9,938 nt of DNA from Planctomycetaceae bacterium (GCA_027488265.1 JAIYCA010000032.1:1-9938), one strand, 5' to 3'; shown: positions 1 through 7,125, counted from the stretch's first letter. Notes: a model not told the origin generated them from the sequence alone. A program made the numbers and translations.

Positions 1-572
1 ATGGGGTCCCCATGTCGACGTGCGAGTTGCTTCGCGATCGATGCATCGACCGAGTACCGCGGTTTTCCGGCAGTCACGATGACGCGTGGGCGGATGCCGA
101 GCGCACGGAGTCCCAAGAGAATCATGCGAGAGTCTTTCCCGCCGCTCAACGGCAAAACAGGCGCGCCCGATTTCGCTGCGTGTCGTAAAGCTTGCATCGA
201 GAGTTCATAGACGTCGCGTTGTGAAGGCGAACGTGACGCGGGCGTAAGGAATGGAAAGCCCGTTGTTTCACAGTGAGACGAGTTGACCACCGCAGGCGCA
301 CCCGTCCATCCCGTACGCTCAATGTCTCGCACAACGGTGCGAGAGCCGATTTGAAATCCCAAGGTCAGGAGCACGGCGAGCCCGAGTGGATCGACCTCAG
401 AGTCTGCGCCGATCAGATCTCCGAGGAATGGGGCGGCTTGCTCCGGTGCTTTCGTCGTCCCACGACGAACGAACCACGGAAATGCACCGCTGGCGTCAAG
501 GAGAGTTGCACCGTCATCGTCGACGATTCCCACGCTCTGGTTCCGTGCACACGTGCTGTCACCTGCATTCAT
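1..572 (-). CDS. Asparagine-synthase-like ATP-pyrophosphatase domain protein, 5' part only
   Basis: An open reading frame on the minus strand enters from the left edge; only the first 190 codons are in the window. Residues 141-150 read PLSGGKDSRM, the ATP-pyrophosphatase P-loop of the asparagine synthase family (SGGxDS). Just before it, around residues 80-105, comes a GLAVLLTLGFQIGSRT segment followed by VVRDIERTGW, which resembles the linker ahead of the synthase domain in AsnB-like proteins. The loop lies near residue 143 rather than about 230-260, and no Met-Cys-Gly start is seen, so the N-terminal glutamine amidotransferase domain appears shortened and lacks its nucleophilic cysteine. Such proteins often amidate sugars or peptides in surface-polymer clusters; the substrate here is unknown. 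The frame stays open upstream to in-frame ATGs at 659, 680 and 689. I chose 572 because third-position GC falls upstream of it and because it leaves room for a promoter after the terminator near 702. The start is not certain. Confidence 0.75.
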   Translation of the reverse strand, partial: MNAGDSTCARNQSVGIVDDDGATLLDASGAFPWFVRRGTTKAPEQAAPFLGDLIGADSEVDPLGLAVLLTLGFQIGSRTVVRDIERTGWTGAPAVVNSSHCETTGFPFLTPASRSPSQRDVYELSMQALRHAAKSGAPVLPLSGGKDSRMILLGLRALGIRPRVIVTAGKPRYSVDASIAKQLARRHGDP

Positions 573-675
573 AGGCCCGCCAATCGTTTGATCTCTCGAT
601 CCAACCCAACGACGCTGAGGTGATTTCGGTTGAGTCGCCGCTTGAGCATTGGGATTCATTCCCCGACAGAAACTT

Positions 676-691
676 CCCATCCCACCCATCC
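676..691 (-). other. G-run tract, possible two-tetrad G-quadruplex
   Basis: On the minus strand this reads GGATGGGTGGGATGGG: four G runs of 2, 3, 3 and 3 separated by AT, T and AT. It lies between the terminator at 702-740 and the start of the asparagine-synthase-like gene, so it would fall in that gene's leader, or in its first codons if translation starts at 680 or 689. The pattern allows a two-layer G-quadruplex, but nothing else shows that one forms. It may simply be local composition. Confidence 0.3.
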
Positions 692-701
692 GACAGACTG
701 C

Positions 702-740
702 CGAGAAAGAAAAACCCGAGTGCCATTGCAGGCACTCGGG
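702..740 (-). terminator. Rho-independent terminator of the PEP-CTERM-like gene
   Basis: A perfect 10-bp inverted repeat (715-724 with 731-740, arm CCCGAGTGCC) encloses a 6-base loop. On the minus strand it is followed at once by the T-rich run TTTTTCTTTCTC. That is the classical layout of an intrinsic terminator. It lies about 70 bases after the stop codon of the gene at 808-1521, which reads in the same direction, and before the next minus-strand gene, so the two minus-strand genes are probably separate transcripts. The rest of the gap between 573 and 807 holds only the G-run tract and no convincing gene. Confidence 0.9.
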
Positions 741-807
741 CGGATGTTGGGGTAGTCACGCGGTTCGCGGTGTACGACCGGGATGGCCGAATTGGCCGCA
801 AGACGGC

Positions 808-1521
808 TTACTTGCGGCGACGGATCAGACCGACACCGAGGAGGCCAAGACCGGCCAAGATCGCCGGCGCACCGACCGGAACGACGAGGAGTTGGTCTTG
901 AGCGGTCGGATTGGTCAGACCCTGAAGGGCATTACCAATCGACTGGAAGCCACCTTGGCCGAGGCTCGCGAGCATCGCCGCCGCGTCGTTGTAGCCAGTC
1001 GAGCCAGCAGCTTGCGACTGGAAGGCGCCCTTCATAAGGCTCAATTGCGCAACTGCGCCAGCCGCGTCCGCTGCGGTGAGATTCTCGTGCGAGATCTCGT
1101 ACACCGCGAGTTGGAATGCCGAAGCCTCCTGTGCGGTGTCGATGCCGTAGTAGTAACGGCGGTAGAGATCTTGGATCAAGGTCGCCTTGATGGCGCCCAT
1201 GTTGCCAGGATTTCCCGGCTCGTCAGGCACGTTCGCCGGATCAACGATGTCGAAGGTGTACGTGTTACCAGCGGTCACGCCTTCGAAAAGTTGTGCACAG
1301 AACGACTGACGGGTCGCGCCCGAAGCGTACGTGAAATTGTGGAAACCACAGGTGAGGCTGTAGAACGTCGCGGGTCCGCGAGCGTCCCACGAGCGATTGT
1401 GGTTGTACGACATTCGGTTCACGCCCGAAAGTCCGAACCCGTCGAAGGTCAGGGTAATGCTCGACGCTGAAGCCGCCGAAGCGACACCCAACGCGGCGAA
1501 AATGGCAAAGCCGGTCTTCAT
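808..1521 (-). CDS. Secreted protein with PEP-CTERM-like anchor tail and possible thioester-type Cys/Gln pair
   Basis: The protein has 237 residues. Residues 1-20 form a signal peptide (MKTGFAIFAALGVASAASAS, cleavage near ASAS-S). The end (about 214-237) reads VPVGAPAILAGLGLLGVG then LIRRRK: a short Pro-rich start, one hydrophobic helix and an Arg/Lys cluster, as in exosortase/PEP-CTERM sorting tails, but with VGAP in place of the usual PEP. The body is predicted to be extracellular and has only two cysteines, C58 and C75. The blocks QSFCAQLFE (72-80) and SAFQLAVYEI (134-143) resemble the Cys and Gln motifs of thioester-containing adhesin domains, where the two side chains crosslink; this match is by eye only. 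An AGAGG-type ribosome site ending 7 bases before the ATG supports the start. A strong terminator follows. The function is unknown; a surface-attached or matrix protein is likely. No exosortase gene is in the window. Confidence 0.85.
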   Translation of the reverse strand: MKTGFAIFAALGVASAASASSITLTFDGFGLSGVNRMSYNHNRSWDARGPATFYSLTCGFHNFTYASGATRQSFCAQLFEGVTAGNTYTFDIVDPANVPDEPGNPGNMGAIKATLIQDLYRRYYYGIDTAQEASAFQLAVYEISHENLTAADAAGAVAQLSLMKGAFQSQAAGSTGYNDAAAMLASLGQGGFQSIGNALQGLTNPTAQDQLLVVPVGAPAILAGLGLLGVGLIRRRK

Positions 1522-1957
1522 CTTTCTACCTCTTGTTGTAGACGCGATATCCCCCTAAGACATCCACCACGGACCCCAGGGCGTTACGAGTCTACGGTTC
1601 CAGATACCGCAATCAAGTGGGTTTGTGACGATTATGCTGAATTGACGGCTTCTGAATCATGAATGGGGAAAGCACACCAGTGCCGATACTCCAATAGTCC
1701 TCCGATAATTTTTTCCTCAGCACGCAAAGCGCGTGTCGTTCGCAAGTGGTTCTCTTCTGTCGTGCGCGCCTACCGGCGTGTCCATCAACACTGAAGTGCT
1801 GTTCATGCATTCAACACACAATCTCGCCGCAACCGCCGCCGACACGCGATCCAACAATCCTGCGGTCACACGCCCCGCTCGGCATCATTGGTTGCCTTCG
1901 AGTCACTCGCCAACCCAGCGCGTCATGAACGTCGACGCGGCACGATTGGTGTCGGAG
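1522..1957. other. Divergent intergenic region between the PEP-CTERM-like gene and dacB
   Basis: This 436-base stretch separates two divergent genes and should hold promoters for both. One weak sigma70-like candidate for the minus-strand gene is listed separately. For dacB I see no convincing promoter; a TTGACG at 1642-1647 has no good -10 partner. The dacB frame stays open from a GTG at 1733, with ATGs at 1805 and 1925, so part of the right half could be coding if dacB starts earlier. A small minus-strand frame at 1613-1810 has no recognisable features and is probably not a gene. I see no repeat, RNA gene or mobile element here. Confidence 0.5.
1589..1616 (-). promoter_or_regulatory. Possible sigma70-type promoter of the PEP-CTERM-like gene
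   Basis: On the minus strand TTGATT (1616-1611) and TAGACT (1594-1589) are separated by 16 bases. Each matches four of six bases of the consensus -35 and -10 boxes. Transcription would begin near 1582, giving a leader of about 60 bases before the ATG. The match is modest and could be chance. Confidence 0.25.
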
Positions 1958-3544
1958 ATGGCGCTGAAGCGGAACCGCGGTTCAGCGCTCGAAAGTACGC
2001 GGAGTTTCATGCTGGCAGTGATTCTCGCGCTGGGTCTCGTTGGCCATGATGCAGCGGCGCAGACTTCCTCCGCGATGACAGAGGCGATCCGCAAAGGCGT
2101 GCGCGCCGCGAACCTCTCTACGTCGTTGGCCTGCACGGTCGTCCGCTGCGAGGACGGAGCCGTCATCTTCGACGAGAACGGCAATGCTCCCTTCAAGCCC
2201 GCAAGCAACATGAAGGTCTTCACGACAGGTGCTGCGCTTCAGCGACTTGGCCCCGACTTCAAGTTCCGAACCACCCTCCTGCTTGACAAGGCACAGCGTC
2301 GGCTCACGATCGTTGGCGATGGTGATCCTGCGTTCGGCGATCCAAAGGTGCTTGAGCGCATGTCGTTCACAGATGCGGCGGGCAACGCGCTTCCTGGACT
2401 GAAGGCTTCGCGTCTCCTCGATTGGTGGGTCGACGCCGTCGCGCGCGCGGGACAAACATCGATCAGTGAACTTGTCATCGACAGCCGCATCTTTGACAAC
2501 GAGTGTTACAACCCGACGTGGCCAACCGATCAGCGATCACGCCCCTATTGCGCCGAAGTGTGGGGGTTCAACTATCACGCGAACATGATGTTGATCAGCG
2601 CACGCGCGGGCGACTCTGGGCGAGTTGCTCTCGATGCGCTCGAACCGGACTACTCCTGGGCCATCGCGAAGAACACCGCCCAAGCTGGGCCCGCGAAGTC
2701 GAAATCTACCTTCGTTGTCACGCGCAACGCCACCTCAAACGCTCTCACGATTTCAGGCCGGCTGCCAGCAAAGACCTCAACCGTCGTTGATCTTTCGATG
2801 CACAACGCACCTGGTCTCTTCGCTGAGTTGTTTGCTCGAGCGCTTCGAGCGCGCGGTATTGAGGTCGGTGCCGTTCGAGTTGCAATGCCGGCTGATCCAG
2901 CACCCACAGGCGAAACGCTCGGCGTCATCGAGACGCCGATTTCTGTTGTGCTTGAACGAACGAATACGGATAGTGCCAATCTCTACGCAGAGTGCTTGCT
3001 CAAGCGCGTTGGCGCCGCGAGCGCGAATCCGAACGGCACGCTCGGACCGCAGTGGACGGCTGGATCGTGGAGCAACGGTACGCGGGCGCTCCGCGACTCG
3101 ATCCACGCAACCATCGGTTCAGCAGATCAGGGATTTGTGATTGCTGACGGCTGTGGGCTCTCCCATTCCAATCGCATCACCTCTGCGGGGCAGGCCGCAT
3201 GGCTTCGCACACTTACGATGGATCCACGCGTGTCCAAGGAGTTCCTGCAAAGCCTAGCGCTCGCCGGTTCAACTGGAACCGTCAAGGATCGCTTTGATCG
3301 ACTGGCAGGAAATCCAGTGAAAGTTCGTTGTAAGACGGGTTACATCAATGGAGTGAGCACGCTGAGCGGCGTTGTGGAGGCGCCAGATGGACGAAAGATC
3401 GCGTTCAGTGTGCTTGGCAACAACCTTGAGAAGATCGGAACAGATCGTGCGCGTAAAGCGCAGGAAGCCGTTGTGATGGCGATCGTGCATGCACTAGATG
3501 ATTCGAACAACGCCACGACTTCGCCGCGGACAAACTCGAATTAG
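1958..3544 (+). CDS. dacB: D-alanyl-D-alanine carboxypeptidase/endopeptidase, PBP4 type (peptidase family S13)
   Basis: This periplasmic penicillin-binding protein trims or cleaves peptidoglycan cross-links. From the chosen ATG it is 528 residues, close to E. coli PBP4 (477). All three catalytic motifs are present in order: SxxK at S83-K86 (PASNMKV), SxN at S339-N341 (TDSANLY) and KTG at 459-461 (RCKTGYING). The family DGxGLS motif is at 397-402 as DGCGLS. The large insert between SxxK and SxN is typical of S13. Start choice: the frame is open from GTG 1733, but MALKRNRG followed by hydrophobic MLAVILALGLVG and HDAAAQ makes a normal signal peptide from 1958. Starts at 1805, 1925 or 2009 (GGAG 4 bases upstream) remain possible. 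Oddities: seven cysteines, with C458 directly before KTG and C399 inside DGCGLS. Only 14 bases separate it from the permease gene, which suggests co-transcription. Confidence 0.93.
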   Translation: MALKRNRGSALESTRSFMLAVILALGLVGHDAAAQTSSAMTEAIRKGVRAANLSTSLACTVVRCEDGAVIFDENGNAPFKPASNMKVFTTGAALQRLGPDFKFRTTLLLDKAQRRLTIVGDGDPAFGDPKVLERMSFTDAAGNALPGLKASRLLDWWVDAVARAGQTSISELVIDSRIFDNECYNPTWPTDQRSRPYCAEVWGFNYHANMMLISARAGDSGRVALDALEPDYSWAIAKNTAQAGPAKSKSTFVVTRNATSNALTISGRLPAKTSTVVDLSMHNAPGLFAELFARALRARGIEVGAVRVAMPADPAPTGETLGVIETPISVVLERTNTDSANLYAECLLKRVGAASANPNGTLGPQWTAGSWSNGTRALRDSIHATIGSADQGFVIADGCGLSHSNRITSAGQAAWLRTLTMDPRVSKEFLQSLALAGSTGTVKDRFDRLAGNPVKVRCKTGYINGVSTLSGVVEAPDGRKIAFSVLGNNLEKIGTDRARKAQEAVVMAIVHALDDSNNATTSPRTNSN

Positions 3545-3550
3545 GGAGGT
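3545..3550 (+). promoter_or_regulatory. Strong Shine-Dalgarno site fixing a TTG start
   Basis: GGAGGT directly follows the dacB stop codon and lies 8 bases before TTG 3559. No ATG occurs at a suitable distance; the next in-frame Met is about residue 30, already inside the membrane domain. The permease is therefore very probably initiated at TTG. Confidence 0.85.
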
Positions 3551-3558
3551 CACTCGTC

Positions 3559-5334
3559 TTGGATTGGAGTGCGCTCATTGCGCCGGTTTGTGTCGCCGTC
3601 ACCCTGTTTTTCTTGGTGCGTGGTCGCATTGCGAGCGACCTCGTGATGGCAGGCGGAATCAGTTTGTTGGTGCTGACGGGATCGCTTTCGCCGAAAGATG
3701 CGTTCTCTGGTCTCGCAAGCCCTTCGATTCTCACGATCGCACTCTTGCTCGTTGTTTCGCAGGGTGTCATTGAGACCGGTCTCGTGCAGTGGGTTGGTCC
3801 CGCACTGTTTGGTCGTGCGAGGTCTGTCACGGTCGCGCAGGCGCGCTTGATGCTGCCTGTCGCAGCGATTTCCGCGTTCATCAACAACACCCCGCTCGTG
3901 GCAATGTGCATTCCGGTCGTCCAAGACTTCGCGAAGCGCACCAAGATCGCGCCAGGAAAGCTCTTCATTCCGCTCACGTATGCCGCGACGCTCGGTGGCG
4001 TCTGCTCACTGATCGGAACGAGCACCAATCTCGTCGTCAATGAGATGTGGACCAAGGCGGGGCGCGAATCATTTCAACTCTTCGATATCGCACCCGTCGG
4101 GATCCCCGTCGCTCTCGTTGGCATCGGCTACATACTGCTCGCGGGTCGTTGGCTGCTTCCAGAGACGGGGAAGTTTGAACTCGCGAACACGGATCCACGG
4201 AGTTACACCGTCGAAATGTTGGTGTCGGGTGCACCTATCGCCGGCAAGTCCGTCGAGGCGGCCAATCTCCGAGGTCTTGAAGGGCTTTATCTCGCGGAAG
4301 TCGCGCGTGGCGACGAGATCATCGCGCCTGTAGAGCCCACCACTTTGCTGCAGGCGAATGATCGGCTCTTCTTTGTCGGAGACGTGGCATCGGTCGTTCA
4401 ACTTCAAAAGCTGCGCGGGCTTTCACCAGCGACGAATCAAGTGAAGAAACTCGGTCGCGATCGATTCCGACAATTTCTTGTCGAAGCGGTGGTCAGCGAC
4501 ACGAGTCCACTCCTTGGGAAGACTCTGCGCGAATCTCGATTTCGCAACGTGTACGGCGCCGTTGTCATCGCCATCGCGCGAAACGGTGCCCGCATTGAAA
4601 ACGTCAAGCTTGGAACAGTCGTACTCAAGCAGGGTGATGTTCTCCTGCTTGAGACCAAAGAGGCGTTCATGAATGCGTACGGATCCTCGCGCGAGTTCTT
4701 ACTCGTCCGACGCATTGAAGACTCTGAGCCAGTTCGCCATGAACGAGCTCCGATCGCGGGATTGATTCTGCTCGGCGTGATTGTCACCGCGACATTCCAA
4801 CCGTTCGGGTTTGAAATGTTTCACGCGGCACTTCTGGGTGCGGGACTGATGATCGCGACGCGATGCTGCACGGGGACCCAGGCGCGACGAGCGCTCAATG
4901 TTCGCTTGATCTTTGTCATTGCAGGTTCGATTGCACTTGGGCTCGCACTCGAGAAATCAGGGACCGCCGGCTACTTTGCGGGCAAGTTGGTCGCGTTGAG
5001 CCAAGGCAACATGCTCGCCACGATTGCAGCGCTCTACTTCGCCACCTTCGTCCTTACTGAACTCCTCTCAAATGCCACTGCGGCTGCGCTTGTCTTCCCC
5101 ATCGCGCTCCAAGCGGCGACCGCCGAGACCGGCGGCTTTGATCCGAAGTATGCGGCGATCATCGTGATGATCGGCGCAAGCGCGAGTTTCGCCACTCCAA
5201 TCGGCTACCAAACGAACCTCATGGTCCAAGGACCAGGTGGCTACCGATTCTCTGACTACATGAAGATCGGTATCCCGCTTGGAATTCTCACCGGGGCCGT
5301 CGCCGTGACCGCGATTTGGTTGCTCGCACGCTGA
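3559..5334 (+). CDS. SLC13/DASS-family permease with two RCK_C (TrkA-C) domains, probable sulfate importer
   Basis: A 591-residue inner-membrane anion:sodium symporter of the SLC13/CitT superfamily. Hydrophobic segments fill residues 4-198 and 397-590. Between them lies a soluble part with two TrkA-C/RCK_C repeats (about 208-288 and 304-385; LFFVGD and VLLLET end the ligand-binding-type sheets). The two pseudo-symmetric substrate hairpins are visible: INNTPL (108-113) with GTSTN (153-157), and LSNATA (503-508) with GYQTN (549-553). These sit where the SNT motifs of VcINDY bind sodium. SLC13 proteins with this RCK insert include the algal SLT sulfate transporters. With cysQ overlapping downstream and cysC, cysD and cysNC nearby, sulfate is the most likely substrate; this is inference, since dicarboxylates or other anions cannot be excluded. 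It begins at TTG behind GGAGGT. Its stop TGA overlaps an ATG at 5334, so translation is probably coupled to cysQ. Confidence 0.9.
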   Translation: MDWSALIAPVCVAVTLFFLVRGRIASDLVMAGGISLLVLTGSLSPKDAFSGLASPSILTIALLLVVSQGVIETGLVQWVGPALFGRARSVTVAQARLMLPVAAISAFINNTPLVAMCIPVVQDFAKRTKIAPGKLFIPLTYAATLGGVCSLIGTSTNLVVNEMWTKAGRESFQLFDIAPVGIPVALVGIGYILLAGRWLLPETGKFELANTDPRSYTVEMLVSGAPIAGKSVEAANLRGLEGLYLAEVARGDEIIAPVEPTTLLQANDRLFFVGDVASVVQLQKLRGLSPATNQVKKLGRDRFRQFLVEAVVSDTSPLLGKTLRESRFRNVYGAVVIAIARNGARIENVKLGTVVLKQGDVLLLETKEAFMNAYGSSREFLLVRRIEDSEPVRHERAPIAGLILLGVIVTATFQPFGFEMFHAALLGAGLMIATRCCTGTQARRALNVRLIFVIAGSIALGLALEKSGTAGYFAGKLVALSQGNMLATIAALYFATFVLTELLSNATAAALVFPIALQAATAETGGFDPKYAAIIVMIGASASFATPIGYQTNLMVQGPGGYRFSDYMKIGIPLGILTGAVAVTAIWLLAR

Positions 5335-5341
5335 TGAACTC

Positions 5342-5345
5342 AGGA
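5342..5345 (+). promoter_or_regulatory. Shine-Dalgarno site favouring the 5352 start of cysQ
   Basis: AGGA lies 6 bases before ATG 5352. The alternative ATG at 5334, which overlaps the permease stop as TGATG, has no such site upstream. Starting at 5352 also lines the N-terminus up with the first residues of yeast Hal2 (its AVRKA segment against AVAKA here). Confidence 0.5.
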
Positions 5346-5351
5346 CTCTTC

Positions 5352-6344
5352 ATGCAAGACGCTCGACTCTCCACGATGATCCATGCCGTCGCGAAAGCTG
5401 CGATGGCAACCCGCTTTGTACACGCGTCGACGTCCATCGACGGACTCGCCAAGGAAGACAAAAGTCCAGTCACGATTGCGGATTGGGCAAGCCAAGCCGT
5501 TGTTTCATTGGAACTGGCGCGATCAATGTTTTCCGCCCTGCCGCTTGTCGGAGAGGAAGAAGCGGAAACACTTCGTGCGCCAGAGAGCGCGGAACTTCGC
5601 GCGCGCGTTGTGGAAGCGGTGACGCACGCGATTGGTCGCGTCACAGAAGCAGAAGTGCTTGCAGCGATTGATCGTGGCCAAGGCGTTCCGAATGCGCTGT
5701 TTTTTACCCTCGATCCTGTCGATGGAACCAAAGGCTTTCTGAGGCGACAGCAGTACGCGATCTCGCTCGCGCTGATCGAGAGCGGCGAGGTTGTTGCCGG
5801 CGTTGTTGGTTGTCCAAATCTCCCGACGACGAATGGAAACTACGACGTCGCGGATCACGCAGGAACGCTTGCGTGGGCGACGCGCGGCGGAGGGGCCTTT
5901 GCCTGTGCCTGCGGAGAAAGTGAGATCGTTCGCGCGGAGCGCATTCATGTTGCGTCCTGGACGAGTGGTGCCCCGGTGCGCGCGTGTGAGTCCGTCGAGA
6001 GTGGACACTCCAAACAAGATCTTTCTGCAGAACTTCTCGCTGGACTCGGCAGCCTCGGAACTCCCGCGCGTCTCGATAGTCAGTCAAAGTACGTGGTTGT
6101 CGCACGTGGCGGCGCAGATGCGTACCTTCGTCTCCCGACGAAGAAGGACTATCGCGAGAAGATTTGGGACCACGCCGCCGGAGCCCTTGTCGCGACCGAA
6201 GCGGGCGCGCGCGTCTGTGATGTCGATGGAAAGCCACTTGACTTCGGCCAAGGTCGCGAACTCGCGGCAAATCGAGGCGTCTTCGCGGGGCATCCTGACG
6301 CTGTCGAACAGCTTGTCAGCGCGTACCGCCTCCGCGGATTGTGA
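5352..6344 (+). CDS. cysQ: 3'(2'),5'-bisphosphate nucleotidase, HAL2-like (PAP phosphatase)
   Basis: This cytoplasmic, magnesium-dependent phosphatase converts 3'-phosphoadenosine 5'-phosphate (PAP) to AMP, or PAPS to APS. It relieves product inhibition of PAPS-using enzymes. The 330-residue protein has the inositol-monophosphatase fold motifs: KEDKSPVT with AD (about 34-44), GEEE (67-70), DPVDGTKGFL (121-130) and IWDHAAG (271-277). Metal ligands would be the acidic residues near 68-69, D121, D124 and D273. GFLRRQQYAISLALIE after the DPVDGT motif is closer to yeast Hal2 and plant SAL1 (GFLRGxQYAVxLALI) than to E. coli CysQ (DGTKEF). Its place directly behind the anion permease, and near the APS kinase and ATP sulfurylase genes, fits PAP recycling. 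An alternative start at 5334 would add six residues. Lithium and sodium sensitivity is known for the family but cannot be judged here. Confidence 0.93.
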   Translation: MQDARLSTMIHAVAKAAMATRFVHASTSIDGLAKEDKSPVTIADWASQAVVSLELARSMFSALPLVGEEEAETLRAPESAELRARVVEAVTHAIGRVTEAEVLAAIDRGQGVPNALFFTLDPVDGTKGFLRRQQYAISLALIESGEVVAGVVGCPNLPTTNGNYDVADHAGTLAWATRGGGAFACACGESEIVRAERIHVASWTSGAPVRACESVESGHSKQDLSAELLAGLGSLGTPARLDSQSKYVVVARGGADAYLRLPTKKDYREKIWDHAAGALVATEAGARVCDVDGKPLDFGQGRELAANRGVFAGHPDAVEQLVSAYRLRGL

Positions 6345-6451
6345 ACCGCAATCAATTTCCGTTCATTGAAGAGACCAACGACAGGGAGCCGGATGCGCGG
6401 GGCGTCGCTTCGTGTGACATCAACTTGGGCGAAGCATCATTCTCCAGGACC

Positions 6452-7063
6452 CTACTTCACGACGGCGCGACTTTTCAGGAGTTCGACCACGTTCTGCGCG
6501 AACTCCTCTGCTGTCGCCGCGGAAGATGCGAGATGGAGTTCTGGACGCTCTGGCTGCTCATAGGGCTGGTGAATGCCTGTGAAATCTCGAATCTCACCCG
6601 CACGTGCTTTCTTGTAAAGACCCTTCGGGTCTCGCGCCTCGGCGACCTCGAGTGAGACGTCCACGAAGACCTCAAGGAACGGCAGCCCCCACTCATCATG
6701 CAGCGCGCGGACCAGCGCACGATCTTCGCGATAAGGACTCACAAGACTCGCGAGAACAATGACTCCTGCGTCCGCCAGAATCCGGCAGACTTCCCCTGTG
6801 CGCCGCACATTTTCTCGGCGATCCTCGGCAGAGAACCCAAGGTTTCGGTTGAGTCCATGTCGAAGATTGTCCCCATCAATCCGATAGCAGAGCCGCCCAC
6901 TGCCGATGAGCAACGCTTCGACACCGACTGCGATCGTGCTCTTGCCCGAGCCCGAGAGTCCCGTCAGCCAAACCGTCGCACCGCGCTGGTCAAGCAGCCG
7001 CTCGCGGTCCGCTCTGGTGACCGAGCCACCGTGCCACACGATATTCGTCGCTTTTTCGACCAT
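6452..7063 (-). CDS. cysC: Adenylylsulfate kinase (APS kinase), stand-alone
   Basis: The enzyme phosphorylates adenosine 5'-phosphosulfate with ATP to give PAPS in the cytoplasm. The 203-residue protein is full length and canonical. It has Walker A GLSGSGKS (35-42), IDGDNLRHGLNRNLGF (62-77) with the APS-site Asp and Asn, DRRENVRR (81-88), LVSPYREDR (107-115) containing S109 at the site of the E. coli phosphoserine, and KGLYKKARAGEI (147-158) followed by FTGIHQPYEQP. A GAGG 6 bases upstream of the ATG supports the start. It is transcribed away from cysD with 69 bases between the start codons, and converges on cysQ with a 107-base gap. I found no strong terminator in that gap. Because the CysC domain fused to CysN has lost key residues, this gene is probably the main APS kinase here. 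Confidence 0.97.
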   Translation of the reverse strand: MVEKATNIVWHGGSVTRADRERLLDQRGATVWLTGLSGSGKSTIAVGVEALLIGSGRLCYRIDGDNLRHGLNRNLGFSAEDRRENVRRTGEVCRILADAGVIVLASLVSPYREDRALVRALHDEWGLPFLEVFVDVSLEVAEARDPKGLYKKARAGEIRDFTGIHQPYEQPERPELHLASSAATAEEFAQNVVELLKSRAVVK

Positions 7064-7099
7064 AGGTGACCTCGCATTGCGCCGTCCAACGACTGTTCA

Positions 7100-7114
7100 C
7101 CGATACCCTATCGG
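7100..7114. promoter_or_regulatory. Inverted repeat in the divergent cysC-cysD control region
   Basis: CCGATA and TATCGG form a perfect 6-bp inverted repeat around a CCC spacer, centred 26 bases before the cysD ATG and about 44 bases from the cysC ATG. The 69-base region must carry control signals for both genes. The repeat could be an operator for a dimeric regulator, or a short leader hairpin. I could not place convincing -35 and -10 boxes around it. With arms this short it may be chance. Confidence 0.35.
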
Positions 7115-7121
7115 CCCCTTC

Positions 7122-7125
7122 GGAG
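7122..7125 (+). promoter_or_regulatory. Shine-Dalgarno site fixing the cysD start
   Basis: GGAG lies 7 bases before ATG 7133. It is only one base from the upstream GTG at 7127, which is therefore an unlikely start. Confidence 0.7.

Noticed and set aside
649..1470. Long plus-strand open frame (273 codons)
   Set aside because: It lies antisense to the PEP-CTERM-like gene, which has a signal peptide, a sorting tail, a ribosome site and a terminator. The plus-strand product is rich in Arg and Val with no recognisable domain.
1613..1810. Small minus-strand frame in the intergenic region (65 codons)
   Set aside because: It has no signal peptide, domain or convincing ribosome site, and it overlaps the likely control region of dacB.
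3405..4055. Minus-strand open frame of 216 codons across the dacB-permease junction
   Set aside because: It overlaps two well-supported plus-strand genes and shows no domain or plausible start signal.
5704..6270. Minus-strand open frame of 188 codons inside cysQ
   Set aside because: It is extremely Arg-rich and antisense to a gene with all its catalytic motifs, so it is a shadow frame.
6407..6435. Possible terminator hairpin between cysQ and cysC (GCTTCG with CGAAGC)
   Set aside because: The stem is only 6 bp with an 18-base loop, and no T run follows on either strand.
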